In this document: in pieces, positions 1 to 7,664 of the stretch
Layout: each line of letters starts with the position of its first letter
Position numbering within the stretch: the stretch's first letter is position 1
Assembly: GCA_035529405.1 (NCBI GenBank)
Contig: DATKWV010000103.1
Location: forward strand, 1-20,347
DNA length: 20,347 bases
Direction of reading: 5' to 3'
DNA from: DATKWV01 sp035529405
GTDB taxonomy: Bacteria > Planctomycetota > Phycisphaerae > Sedimentisphaerales > Anaerobacaceae
Notes under the pieces: model-generated
The model's input: only the letters and a program-made list of their open reading frames with translations
What the model was told of the DNA's origin: nothing
The model's database searches: none
Position numbers and translations under genes: made by a program

Positions 1-704
<704 letters not shown>

Positions 705-735
705 AGGATAATTTAGACCCGTGGTGGGGACGTTT

Positions 736-749
736 GGGGTGAAAACCCC
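736..749 (+). other. GNRA-tetraloop hairpin in the 16S 3' trailer
   Basis: GGGGT-GAAA-ACCCC forms a perfect 5-bp hairpin with a GAAA tetraloop between the mature 16S end and the terminator. It may be a processing or folding element of the pre-rRNA trailer. The pairing is seen directly; the role is inferred. Confidence 0.45.
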
Positions 750-806
750 TGGACTCCGCTCGGGACAAGTCAGGCACTTTCGCTGTTGGTTTAACTGTTT
801 CTTAAA

Positions 807-838
807 AGCCCTTCGCTTCGGTGAAGGGCTTTTTTTTT
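807..838 (+). terminator. Rho-independent terminator of the 16S transcript
   Basis: The stem AGCCCTTC/GAAGGGCT extends by a G-U and a C-G pair around a TTCG tetraloop and is followed by an unbroken run of eight or nine T. This is a textbook intrinsic terminator. It lies only ~105 nt after the 16S 3' end, so 16S transcription stops here rather than reading into a 23S gene. Confidence 0.93.
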
Positions 839-874
839 ATGGGCGGCGGCACAAGGCTGGGGGCGGGAAAAGAG

Positions 875-915
875 GATTTACGATCCTCAGGACAGGTTGA
901 CGATTGACAATTGGT
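875..915 (+). repeat. Degenerate heptamer array, GATTGAC family (left copy)
   Basis: Two short heptamer runs. GATTTAC then GATCCTC stand at 875-888. GGTTGAC, GATTGAC and AATTGGT stand in exact 7-nt register at 895-915. The same family recurs at 5063-5096 and 11336-11363. No coding potential is seen. Confidence 0.6.
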
Positions 916-950
916 GCCAAGCAGGGCAGCGGAGAGAAGGGAGAGAGGTC

Positions 951-978
951 TTAGTTCTTAGTTTTTAGTTTTTAGTTT
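951..978 (+). repeat. Heptamer tandem array (TTAGTTY)x4
   Basis: Four back-to-back 7-nt units: TTAGTTC once and TTAGTTT three times, in perfect register. This is a second heptamer family, different in sequence from the GATTGAC family 40 nt away but with the same period. The wider stretch 841-1017 has no gene that I can see. Confidence 0.8.
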
Positions 979-1017
979 GTGCTGTAAATGCTTCTGGTTG
1001 CGGATAAATGAAAATGG

Positions 1018-1045
1018 TTGCAATGTGTCCACTTGTTCTTATAAT
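1018..1045 (+). promoter_or_regulatory. Sigma70-type promoter of the Mod relic
   Basis: TTGCAA at 1018-1023, a 16-nt spacer and a perfect TATAAT at 1040-1045. The -10 box lies ~50 nt before the ATG of the Mod relic. The promoter therefore seems to survive although the gene it drove is gone. Motif match only. Confidence 0.5.
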
Positions 1046-1094
1046 GTGCCCTGAATAAGTCTGCAAAAGCGAATCCGTTTTTCAAGGTGGGAAA

Positions 1095-1311
1095 ATGGCA
1101 AAAGATGATAGTAAAACAACTGAAACGAGGCAGACGGGGCTTTATTGGCCCCAGAAGCGGACGGAAGTAGAAAAAGTTATTCTGCCGTTTCAAACGGTGG
1201 AGACGGTCAATGAGTCCAAGAAAGACAGGGACGAGTTGGCTCTTTTGAGACAAAAGGGAGAGGCTGCGCCCGGCTGGAGAAATAAGCTCATCTGAGGACA
1301 ACAAAGAATTG
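1095..1311 (+). pseudogene. N-terminal relic of a type III Mod-like DNA methyltransferase
   Basis: A 66-codon reading frame (1095-1295) begins at ATG with AAGGTGG four bases upstream. The residues ILPFQTVETVNES and WRNKLI match, from memory of the family, the conserved N-terminus of a group of type III-associated site-specific DNA methyltransferases, which continue WRN(K/R)LIWGDNK before the catalytic DPPF. Here ATC is followed by TGA, but DNKEL resumes in another frame at 1297-1311, as if two bases of the WG codons were lost. The similarity then ends where the minus-strand type IIS operon begins. No SAM-binding or catalytic motif remains, so this is a dead fragment, though it may still be transcribed and translated as a 66-residue peptide. 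It pairs with the Res fragment at 4896-5075, which has the same orientation. Confidence 0.75.
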
Positions 1312-1332
1312 TCAGCGAATGCTGAATCGTAT

Positions 1333-2160
1333 TTAGTCCCGTTTCAGACCTTTTGTGATAATCTGCAAAAGGCTATGTTGATGATGTCGGACGCTATTGC
1401 CGGATAAAGATTGAGGCGTGATAAATAAATCTGGTTCTCTTACAGTATTTTCTATTCTATGGGTTGCCATTTCAAAATACAAAGAGTCAATTTCTATTCC
1501 GATAAAATTCCTACCGAATCGCTTTGCCACAACACCAGTCGTGCCGGAACCCATAAAAGGATCAAGAATTATATCGCTTTCTTTGCTGCCAATAAGAATT
1601 ATTCTTTGTAAAAGATTTTCTGGTTTTTCTGTTGGATGGGTTGTTAGATGTCTGGTTGCAGATATAGTCCACAAATTTCGCATCTGCTTACCATTATTAA
1701 TTTGCCGTGCCCGTTCGTAATTAAAGAAATAATTTTTGGATTTACTCGCTAACCATATCAATTCAGTAGAAGGGGCAAGACGATTACCCTGCAATAATGG
1801 AGCAGCATTTGGTTTATACCATATAATATCATTTATTATCCATAGCCCTAATTCTTTCAATATAACACCGACCGAAGGATGATTATGCAAGGTCCCTGAT
1901 ATCCAAATAGTTCCATCATCCCTTAAAACTCTGATACATGCTTCAAGCCATTGTTTGTTAAATTTATGAATATCTTTTATCTCATCCCATTCTCCCTTGT
2001 TACATACGGCAACTTTACCATTTTTGCAAGTGAGATGGTTTTTGCCTGATAGATTATAAGGTGGATCGGCGAAAATAAGATTTACGCTCTTAGGAGGGAG
2101 TTTCCCAAGAAGCTCTATAGCATTACCTTTAAGGAGTTCAATTTTTCCTTTGTTTAACAT
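1333..2160 (-). CDS. Beta-class adenine-specific DNA methyltransferase, M2 of the type IIS R-M system
   Basis: A 275-residue SAM-dependent DNA methyltransferase. The order is catalytic motif IV first (DPPYNLSG, residues 32-39), then a central variable region, then SAM-binding motif I near the end (DPFMGSGTTG, residues 200-209, followed by FIGIE). This is the beta arrangement, and DPPY points to N6-adenine. The start is taken at ATG 2160. An in-frame TTG at 2217 would add 19 residues overlapping the end of M1 by 80 bp, with no family-like sequence before KIELLKGNA. With ATG the overlap with M1 is 23 bp, suggesting coupled translation. Residues after ~240 form a tail without recognised motifs. 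Type IIS enzymes read an asymmetric site, so two methyltransferases, one per strand, are expected; this is one of them. Which strand it modifies cannot be read from the sequence. Confidence 0.9.
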   Translation of the reverse strand: MLNKGKIELLKGNAIELLGKLPPKSVNLIFADPPYNLSGKNHLTCKNGKVAVCNKGEWDEIKDIHKFNKQWLEACIRVLRDDGTIWISGTLHNHPSVGVILKELGLWIINDIIWYKPNAAPLLQGNRLAPSTELIWLASKSKNYFFNYERARQINNGKQMRNLWTISATRHLTTHPTEKPENLLQRIILIGSKESDIILDPFMGSGTTGVVAKRFGRNFIGIEIDSLYFEMATHRIENTVREPDLFITPQSLSGNSVRHHQHSLLQIITKGLKRD

Positions 2161-2935
2161 AGGATTGTCCAAATATCCGCCTTTCTGCAATATTAACAAA
2201 TTGACTATTCGTTTCAATTCCTATCCAGCGTCGATGTAATTTTTGCGCAACTGCCCCGGTTGTACCAGTTCCGAAAAACGGGTCGAGTACTAAATCGTTA
2301 ATATCCGAAGAAGCTATAAGTATCATTTCAATTAACTTTTCAGGTTTTTGAGTCGGATGAATTGCTCTACCGCCTGTTTTCTTTATTCTTTCCACGCCTT
2401 GAAGGATAGGAAGTTCTATAAAATCTCTCATTTGCTTTAATTGGCCTGTTTGTGTTTTTTGTGGGTTAAACTTTTTTAGTTCGTTGTAATTGAATTTCCA
2501 GTTTTTCCCTTTTACAAACCAACAAACATATTCTGTTGTATGCGTAAATGTTCGCTTTGTTATATTTGGCATAGCATTGGGCTTATACCATGTGATTATA
2601 TTTTTCAGCTTAAAAGTTAATTCTTTCGCAGCGCAAATGATTTCACCCATGTTATGAAACGTACAGGATACATATAAGCCACCTATTGGTTTTAATGTTC
2701 TAAAAGATTGCTCAATCCATTTTCGGGTAAAATCGACGTATGCGGTATGAGTCCATGTATCCCAAGGTTCATTCATTTTATAAAAAGGTCCGCCTGTTTT
2801 ATTTATAATAAGATTGAGCGGTTTGCCGGAAAGATTATATGGAGGGTCCGCGTATATAAGGTCAATGCTTTCATTTGGTATCTTTGTTTCCATGACTTTT
2901 ACACAGTCACCGAGATGTATCATGTTATGTTCCAT
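2138..2935 (-). CDS. Beta-class adenine-specific DNA methyltransferase, M1 of the type IIS R-M system
   Basis: A 265-residue DNA methyltransferase with motif IV DPPYNLSG at residues 30-37 and motif I DPFFGTGTTG at 218-227, followed by WIGIE. Like M2 it is beta class and probably makes N6-methyladenine. HPTQKP before motif I is typical of the family. It starts 9 nt after the endonuclease stop codon. ATG at 2935 has no clear ribosome binding site, and a second in-frame ATG at 2923, preceded by GGA, is an alternative that would remove four residues. The two methyltransferases share DPPYNLSG and WYKPNA but differ elsewhere, as expected for enzymes treating the two strands of one asymmetric site. 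Both are AT-rich compared with the flanking genes, which suggests acquisition together with the nuclease. Confidence 0.92.
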   Translation of the reverse strand: MEHNMIHLGDCVKVMETKIPNESIDLIYADPPYNLSGKPLNLIINKTGGPFYKMNEPWDTWTHTAYVDFTRKWIEQSFRTLKPIGGLYVSCTFHNMGEIICAAKELTFKLKNIITWYKPNAMPNITKRTFTHTTEYVCWFVKGKNWKFNYNELKKFNPQKTQTGQLKQMRDFIELPILQGVERIKKTGGRAIHPTQKPEKLIEMILIASSDINDLVLDPFFGTGTTGAVAQKLHRRWIGIETNSQFVNIAERRIFGQSYVKQRKN

Positions 2936-2944
2936 TATATAAAT

Positions 2945-4741
2945 TTAAGATGTCAAAAGAGTATTCTGCCACTGATTCAATGCCTTTGGGATAAAAGCCG
3001 CCCATTGAGAAAATCCAGGTAAATGGGTGGACTCATCCACAATCATTGCATATAAGATTTCCATATCTTTATGTGACAGGCGTTTATTTTGTTTTATTAG
3101 TTCAAGCAATGTCTCTAAGACTTTTGCAAAAAGCGATGTTGTCAAAGGAATGATTTTTTGAGAAATACCATCATATTCATATTTAACACAAATCCAGAAC
3201 TGTGAAAGTGTATCATTATGGATCGTAGGTGCTATAAAAAGGCAGAAAATATTTCTATCATTGCGCTCTTTTTCAAAATCTCTTAAGTGCCGCATAACCG
3301 GCTGGCCTTCGAGAACCCATTGTAATTTGGAGCAATTTAATGTAACCTCACATATACCATCAAAGGATTTATAGAAGCACTCAATATCTGTTTTGTTTGC
3401 AGGGGCATGACTTATCGGCTCTCCATTATCATCAACAGGATAGTTTGGTTGAATTTTCATCTCATCATTTATTATTAAAAGCGCATCTGCTATAAGTTTT
3501 TCAAATTGCTCGGGGGAATATTTGCGAAGCGTACGAACATCCTTCAATGCTGTTATGATAGAGGTCAGTTTATCTATGTCATTGACAATTCTGGTTTTTT
3601 TAATTTTGTCCTTTAGTGCGCGATTTAAATCTTGTAGTTGAGAAATATATTTGTTTAATTGGGTTTTTGACAGGGTATCAGGTTTAATGCCAAAGAGTTT
3701 GCTATCGTGTGGTGAAATTGTAATCTTTTCATCGGCTATCGTTGAATTAATGTTTTTTTGCCATGATGTTGCCACCTCTTTTAATTTGGTTATCTCCTCC
3801 CAAGGCAATTCCGGTTTAGTAATATTAGAAAGATAGTTGAGATAGGCATTAAGATTGTCGAATTCAAGTGCCTTTCCGTCATATGCATTGATTAATTGTT
3901 CAATCTCAACAATTCTTGAAGGTTCTAAATCAACATGCCAGTGCGCACCTGTAGGGTCGGCAATGACCTTAAAATATTTAGTTAGTCTAAAATATCTTAT
4001 CGTATTGTCCCCATAGTCGAACAAGTTGTTAATAGCTTTTTGCGGAATGGGTGTTACTTGATAGAATTGAGATGCGAAATTTTGAATGAATGCTTCTTTG
4101 TTGCGAGCTTTTCTGAAATCTATAATTTTTTCAATTTGTTGGTCGATTTGGTCTGCGCTTATCAGCGTTGGTATAAATATGCTAAACTCCCTTTTATCCA
4201 GTCCGCGGGAACCTGATTGTTGATTCAACCTATGTAAAAGATGCAGGCTTGCAACAAAAGGCATTATGTTAAAACCGTGTTGAGCCGAAAAATCATCACT
4301 CCATGGATTGGGAAATTGAAGCTTTAGAAGGCTTTTAAAGAAAATAGAGCTAATATCATAATCCCCTGCAAGAAATTTATTTCCTAATTCGGTAATTCGA
4401 ATAGGCCCGGAGCCCGCTCTTGCTATTGCAAAACCCAGCTTGTTCAATGGATTTACAGATTGTCTGCCCCGCATGGGAGGGTCTTCATATTCTTTTATGT
4501 TGAAAATTGCTTGTGCCTGTTCGTATGAGATGCTATTGGGATTGGGGTCATTGAAAAGATTTTTGTAAATTTCCGGAAGCATCGTTGGTTTGTAAACCTT
4601 TGCTTGTATCAATAGAACTTGGTATTTAACCTGATTTTCAGGAGGAAACTCCTGTCCTTCCAGCCGTTTCAGGACTTGGAGAAAATCCCTTAATCTTTCG
4701 GGATTCCTCACAGTAGTTGAGATTGACCAAGGTTTTCTCAA
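2945..4741 (-). CDS. Type IIS restriction endonuclease, AlwI/BspD6I family
   Basis: A 598-residue protein whose start (KPWSISTTVRNPERLRDF) and C-terminal half match the AlwI/PleI/BspD6I family, which binds GGATC- or GAGTC-like sites and cuts a few bases downstream. Residues E414, D452 (TDIEC), E465 (CEVTL), E478 (LEGQP) and H485 (VMRHL) reproduce, with a constant offset of four, the catalytic set that I recall for the BspD6I large subunit (E418, D456, E469, E482, H489). The nuclease site thus appears intact. The N-terminal ~400 residues would be the DNA-recognition part. The start is TTG, preceded at a 7-nt spacing by AGAAAGGA (4749-4756), an excellent match to the 16S tail; an in-frame TGA shortly upstream excludes a longer protein. 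It is the first gene of the R-M1-M2 operon. No separate small subunit is visible, so it either homodimerises like AlwI/PleI or nicks one strand. The recognition sequence is unknown. Confidence 0.92.
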   Translation of the reverse strand: MRKPWSISTTVRNPERLRDFLQVLKRLEGQEFPPENQVKYQVLLIQAKVYKPTMLPEIYKNLFNDPNPNSISYEQAQAIFNIKEYEDPPMRGRQSVNPLNKLGFAIARAGSGPIRITELGNKFLAGDYDISSIFFKSLLKLQFPNPWSDDFSAQHGFNIMPFVASLHLLHRLNQQSGSRGLDKREFSIFIPTLISADQIDQQIEKIIDFRKARNKEAFIQNFASQFYQVTPIPQKAINNLFDYGDNTIRYFRLTKYFKVIADPTGAHWHVDLEPSRIVEIEQLINAYDGKALEFDNLNAYLNYLSNITKPELPWEEITKLKEVATSWQKNINSTIADEKITISPHDSKLFGIKPDTLSKTQLNKYISQLQDLNRALKDKIKKTRIVNDIDKLTSIITALKDVRTLRKYSPEQFEKLIADALLIINDEMKIQPNYPVDDNGEPISHAPANKTDIECFYKSFDGICEVTLNCSKLQWVLEGQPVMRHLRDFEKERNDRNIFCLFIAPTIHNDTLSQFWICVKYEYDGISQKIIPLTTSLFAKVLETLLELIKQNKRLSHKDMEILYAMIVDESTHLPGFSQWAAFIPKALNQWQNTLLTS

Positions 4742-4748
4742 AAAAGCA

Positions 4749-4756
4749 TCCTTTCT
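4749..4756 (-). promoter_or_regulatory. Strong ribosome binding site deciding a TTG start
   Basis: AGAAAGGA on the minus strand is an eight-base match to the complement of the 16S tail seen at 687-702 and lies seven bases before the TTG at 4741. It fixes the endonuclease start. The ATG inside this stretch (GGATGC) opens a frame that ends after two codons. Confidence 0.75.
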
Positions 4757-4787
4757 TCTAAGTCATACATTCTTAAAGTTTGGCTAA

Positions 4788-4816
4788 ATTTTACCACTCT
4801 AAGCCCCAAAAAACAA
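4788..4816 (-). promoter_or_regulatory. Candidate promoter of the type IIS R-M operon
   Basis: On the minus strand TTGTTT (4811-4816), a 17-nt spacer and TAAAAT (4788-4793). The predicted transcript would begin about 40 nt before the endonuclease start codon. No controller (C) protein gene or obvious operator was found upstream. Confidence 0.4.
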
Positions 4817-4895
4817 TCCCTTTATCACAAAAGTATCATATTACCTTTCTTTATGGCATCTTTTTGCTCTGTGGCTAATTAAAATCTGTGGTTAG

Positions 4896-5075
4896 AGGAA
4901 AGCCACCGCGGCATTTGAGCGGGGATTTACAAAGGCGCAGGAGGCAAAAGAGCTTTTTGCAGAAATAAGCTTAATCCCCGATGTTCTTTCATATATCCAG
5001 AATAAGACCCGGTTAACACGCGATACTATCTGCCGGATTTTAATCGAATCGGGCAGGGTAGGGATTTACGATTGA
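4896..5075 (+). pseudogene. Fragment of a type III restriction enzyme (Res) gene
   Basis: Reading the plus strand from 4896 gives about 59 codons, closed by TAG before and TGA after, with no start codon. The segment LIPDVLSYIQNKTRLTR followed by RILIESGR resembles a conserved stretch in the C-terminal part of type III Res helicase-nuclease subunits, which have (I/L)PDLL.Y(I/L)Q..T.LTR..(I/L)..IL..SGR. The similarity stops at SGR, where a heptamer repeat array begins at 5063. Neither the helicase motifs nor the nuclease core is present. The fragment lies on the same strand as the Mod relic at 1095, and mod-then-res is the usual type III order, so both are best explained as ends of one lost system. 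The assignment rests on remembered family motifs. Confidence 0.65.
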
Positions 5076-5096
5076 CGATTGGCGATTGACGATTAG
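5063..5096 (+). repeat. Heptamer tandem array, GATTGAC family (right copy)
   Basis: Units GATTTAC, GATTGAC, GATTGGC, GATTGAC and a partial GATTAG follow each other in exact 7-nt register. The array begins inside the Res fragment's frame, just after its last family-like residues. It shares GGATTTACGAT with position 874 and TTGACGATTG with position 897. Confidence 0.85.
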
Positions 5097-5136
5097 AGGG
5101 GGCAACGGGCAAACAAAACCCCTTGCATTGCTAAAG

Positions 5137-5160
5137 AGCCCCCCGGCAGAGCCGGGGGCT
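5137..5160 (-). terminator. GC-rich hairpin at the end of the M16 peptidase gene
   Basis: AGCCCCCGGC pairs across a three-base loop with its near-complement, which carries one extra C as a bulge. It overlaps the TAG stop codon of the peptidase gene. On the minus strand it is followed by only a short T-rich stretch (CTCTTTAG), so it may be a weak terminator or an mRNA end-stabilising hairpin. Confidence 0.45.
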
Positions 5161-6385
5161 ACGCCGAGGCGGGCGGGCCGATTGAAACTTGTGTGAAATC
5201 GCCTAATCGAAACTCCTCAATCATCCGGTTAATGTCGGCCACGGTGACAGCCTTAATCGCATCGACCTCTTCCTCGATAGTACGGTACTGGTGCAGGTAC
5301 GTCCAGTTAAGGCCAAGGTCGCCAAGCCGGCCCATTGGCAACTCGTTTTTTATAACCAGCATACTGAGGATTTTGTTCCTGGCGGTGGTAAGCTCTTCGG
5401 GGGTGATGCCTTTTTGGCGCAAATGGCAGAAAATGGCTGAGACCGTCTCAATCGCCTTGTTTACGCTGTCTCGGGCACAACGGATATAGCTGCAAAAAGC
5501 GCCCGTTCCGTCCATACCCATAAAGTGCATAACGGCGGTTTCTGCCAAAGCCCTGTCAACCAGGCCCCAGAAGAAACGCGAACCCACATCATCGCCGACT
5601 ATGGTTGCCAGGAGGAGGGCTGCGTACCTTCGGGCATCCTGGGCAGAAACGGCGGCACTGATAAGACATATATGCTCACAAGTGAGATTGGCTTTTTCCA
5701 GTCTTGCGTTTTTTTTGCAGCCGAGGTAATCGGCAATGTTTCTTTCGGCGTTTTGAGGCATCCATCGGCTGCACCGGTCGGCAACAAGGGCACTGGCCCG
5801 ATGCCAGTCAAAATTTCCGGCAAAGGCAGCAACCATATTGTTGGGTGCGTATCTGGCGGCAAAATAGCTTCTCATTTGCTCAGCGGTGAGCGCCTGTATG
5901 CTTTGCTCTGTGCCGAGAACACTGTTGCCGCAGGGGTGGCCCTGGAAGTACAGGTTCCTGCAGCGGTCAATGACGTCAAAGCTGGGGGTGTCCCTGTACA
6001 TTGCGATTTCCTCGGCGATGACTTTTTTCTCGAGGTTGAAGTCGTCGGTTCGCAGGGCAGGGCGCATCAGCTCTATCCATAAATTCGTGACTTCAAGCAG
6101 ATACTCGGGCATAACCGCAGCAAAAAAGACGGTCATTTCCTCGCTTGTGTATGCGTTGAACTGAGCACCGGTGCCGTCAAAGGCTTCGTTTACCTGTATG
6201 GCGCTGAGCGTGGGCGTGCCCTTGAAGAGCATATGCTCGAGAAAATGGGAAACGCCGCTAATGGGTTCGGTTTCGTCGCGTGCGCCGGTTTTGATAAAAA
6301 AGCCGACGGCAGCGGATTTGGCGAAGCTGTTTTGCTCGCCGATGACCGACAAGCCGTTCGATAATACCGTTTTTTTAAACTCCAT
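5159..6385 (-). CDS. M16-family zinc metallopeptidase, catalytic subunit
   Basis: A 408-residue M16B-size peptidase (insulinase/mitochondrial processing peptidase-like). The inverted zinc motif HFLEH is at residues 47-51 in SGVSHFLEHMLFKGT, with E50 as the catalytic base. The third zinc ligand is E125 or E126 in KKVIAEEIAMYRDTP, about 75 residues later, as in the family. The C-terminal half is the second, non-catalytic repeat. No signal peptide is seen, so it is probably cytoplasmic, though some relatives act in the periplasm. The start ATG lies six nt after the stop of the preceding M16 gene, which lacks HxxEH. The two very likely form a heterodimer in which this chain cuts and the other shapes the substrate chamber. 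The substrate is unknown, probably peptides. Confidence 0.93.
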   Translation of the reverse strand: MEFKKTVLSNGLSVIGEQNSFAKSAAVGFFIKTGARDETEPISGVSHFLEHMLFKGTPTLSAIQVNEAFDGTGAQFNAYTSEEMTVFFAAVMPEYLLEVTNLWIELMRPALRTDDFNLEKKVIAEEIAMYRDTPSFDVIDRCRNLYFQGHPCGNSVLGTEQSIQALTAEQMRSYFAARYAPNNMVAAFAGNFDWHRASALVADRCSRWMPQNAERNIADYLGCKKNARLEKANLTCEHICLISAAVSAQDARRYAALLLATIVGDDVGSRFFWGLVDRALAETAVMHFMGMDGTGAFCSYIRCARDSVNKAIETVSAIFCHLRQKGITPEELTTARNKILSMLVIKNELPMGRLGDLGLNWTYLHQYRTIEEEVDAIKAVTVADINRMIEEFRLGDFTQVSIGPPASA

Positions 6386-6391
6386 ATCGTC

Positions 6392-7621
6392 TTATACCGT
6401 TACCTGCCTGGGTCCTATCGTTACAGCCGTAAAATCCGTGAATTGCCTTTCCCTGAGAAAAGCGAGGATGGAATCGACGGTCGTTTGTTCTATTTTTTCC
6501 TTGATTTCATCCAGGCTCCTTACCCTGCCGTAGATATAGTAATCGCCGGCAATGGCGGCAGCGCGGCTGCTTGATGATTCGCTCTGGAGAATAAGGGCCG
6601 ACTTTAGGCCCACGCTGGCTCGCTGCAGCTCGGGGGCGCTGATACCGGCTGCAAGGCTGTTAAACTGCTCTTTTATGACATCAACGGTCTGCTGGGCGTT
6701 GTCCGGGGTAGTGCCGGCGTAGCACATTATACCGGCATAATCCTTCAGGCCGTGGTACCGAGCTCCTATGGCATAGCACAGGGCGCGTTTTTCGCGAACT
6801 TCGGTGAATAACCGCGAGCTCATACCGCCGGAAAGAACCGTCACGGCCATCATGGCCTGATAGTAATGGCTGTGTCGCGGATTAACCGTTTCGGTCATCA
6901 GGCCTATATGGACCTGTGCACCTTCGTTATCGAGGTGTTTGTATTTTTCAGTCCTGCCCGTGACAACGACATCGGCAGCAGGCTGGGGCGGGCTGATGTC
7001 GAACAGATGTTCGAGCTGAGCGCAGACGGCGTGAAAATCATAGCGGCCAGCAACGGAAAAAATTGTCTGCGAAAGATTGAAATTGTTTTGGAGAATGCGT
7101 GCGGTTTTTTCAGCAGTTAAGGATTTGAGTTGTTCGATTTCGCCAATGGTGCTGCGGCCCCAGGGGTTCGGGTAGAATAGTTCCCTGACCTTTAGCATGA
7201 CTTTTTGTCGGGGCTCGTCGTCCATTGCCAGGACGGCCTCGATTGCGAGTTGTCTGGACAACTCAAATTCGTCCTGGTGGAGAGCTGGGTGCATTATTAT
7301 CTGGGCGTAGAGGTTTAATGCGTGGTGTAAATTACCGGCTTCCAATACGCCGCCAGCGCTTATATGGCAGGTTCCGGCCGAAACGGCGCGCTGCAGACCA
7401 AGACCGTCAAGAGCATCGCTTAGCTGTCTGCTGTTTTTATCGCCTGCACCTCTGAAGACCCAGTCAGCAATAACGTTTGCGGCGCCGCAGGATCCGTGCG
7501 GCAGTAAGGCTGCACCGGCAGGCAGGACAAAGTTGAAGGCGGCTGAACCGACGCCCTGCATCGGCTCACCGAGAATGACCATGCCGTTGTTCAGCACGTG
7601 TTTATCATATCTTTGTGTCAT
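6392..7621 (-). CDS. M16-family peptidase-like protein, non-catalytic subunit
   Basis: A 409-residue M16B homologue in which the HxxEH position is replaced (AANVIADWVF, residues 47-56), so no zinc site can form. The C-terminal repeat keeps the substrate-binding Arg/Tyr segment EVREKRALCYAIGARY that M16 enzymes use to hold peptides, and GGMSSRLF precedes it. Such inactive partners pair with a catalytic M16B chain, as in bacterial M16B heterodimers and mitochondrial processing peptidase. It is translated just before the catalytic subunit, with six nt between them, and 43 nt after the smc stop codon. No ribosome binding site is evident before ATG 7621, which may indicate coupling to upstream translation. 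Confident on family, moderate on the heterodimer. Confidence 0.9.
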   Translation of the reverse strand: MTQRYDKHVLNNGMVILGEPMQGVGSAAFNFVLPAGAALLPHGSCGAANVIADWVFRGAGDKNSRQLSDALDGLGLQRAVSAGTCHISAGGVLEAGNLHHALNLYAQIIMHPALHQDEFELSRQLAIEAVLAMDDEPRQKVMLKVRELFYPNPWGRSTIGEIEQLKSLTAEKTARILQNNFNLSQTIFSVAGRYDFHAVCAQLEHLFDISPPQPAADVVVTGRTEKYKHLDNEGAQVHIGLMTETVNPRHSHYYQAMMAVTVLSGGMSSRLFTEVREKRALCYAIGARYHGLKDYAGIMCYAGTTPDNAQQTVDVIKEQFNSLAAGISAPELQRASVGLKSALILQSESSSSRAAAIAGDYYIYGRVRSLDEIKEKIEQTTVDSILAFLRERQFTDFTAVTIGPRQVTV

Positions 7622-7664
7622 TACAATCGCTTCTGCGGGGGCAACAAAAAGGCGTTTCCGAGTG

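Noticed and set aside
895..978. CRISPR array
   Set aside because: Units are only 7 nt with no spacers; these are simple tandem repeats.
2161..2217. TTG start extending the second methyltransferase by 19 residues
   Set aside because: It would overlap the preceding gene by 80 bp and the added residues are not family-like; ATG 2160 gives the normal N-terminus.
4742..4895. Controller (C) protein gene for the R-M operon
   Set aside because: No open frame with a helix-turn-helix-like sequence or C-box repeats was found; the stretch is AT-rich and holds only a candidate promoter.
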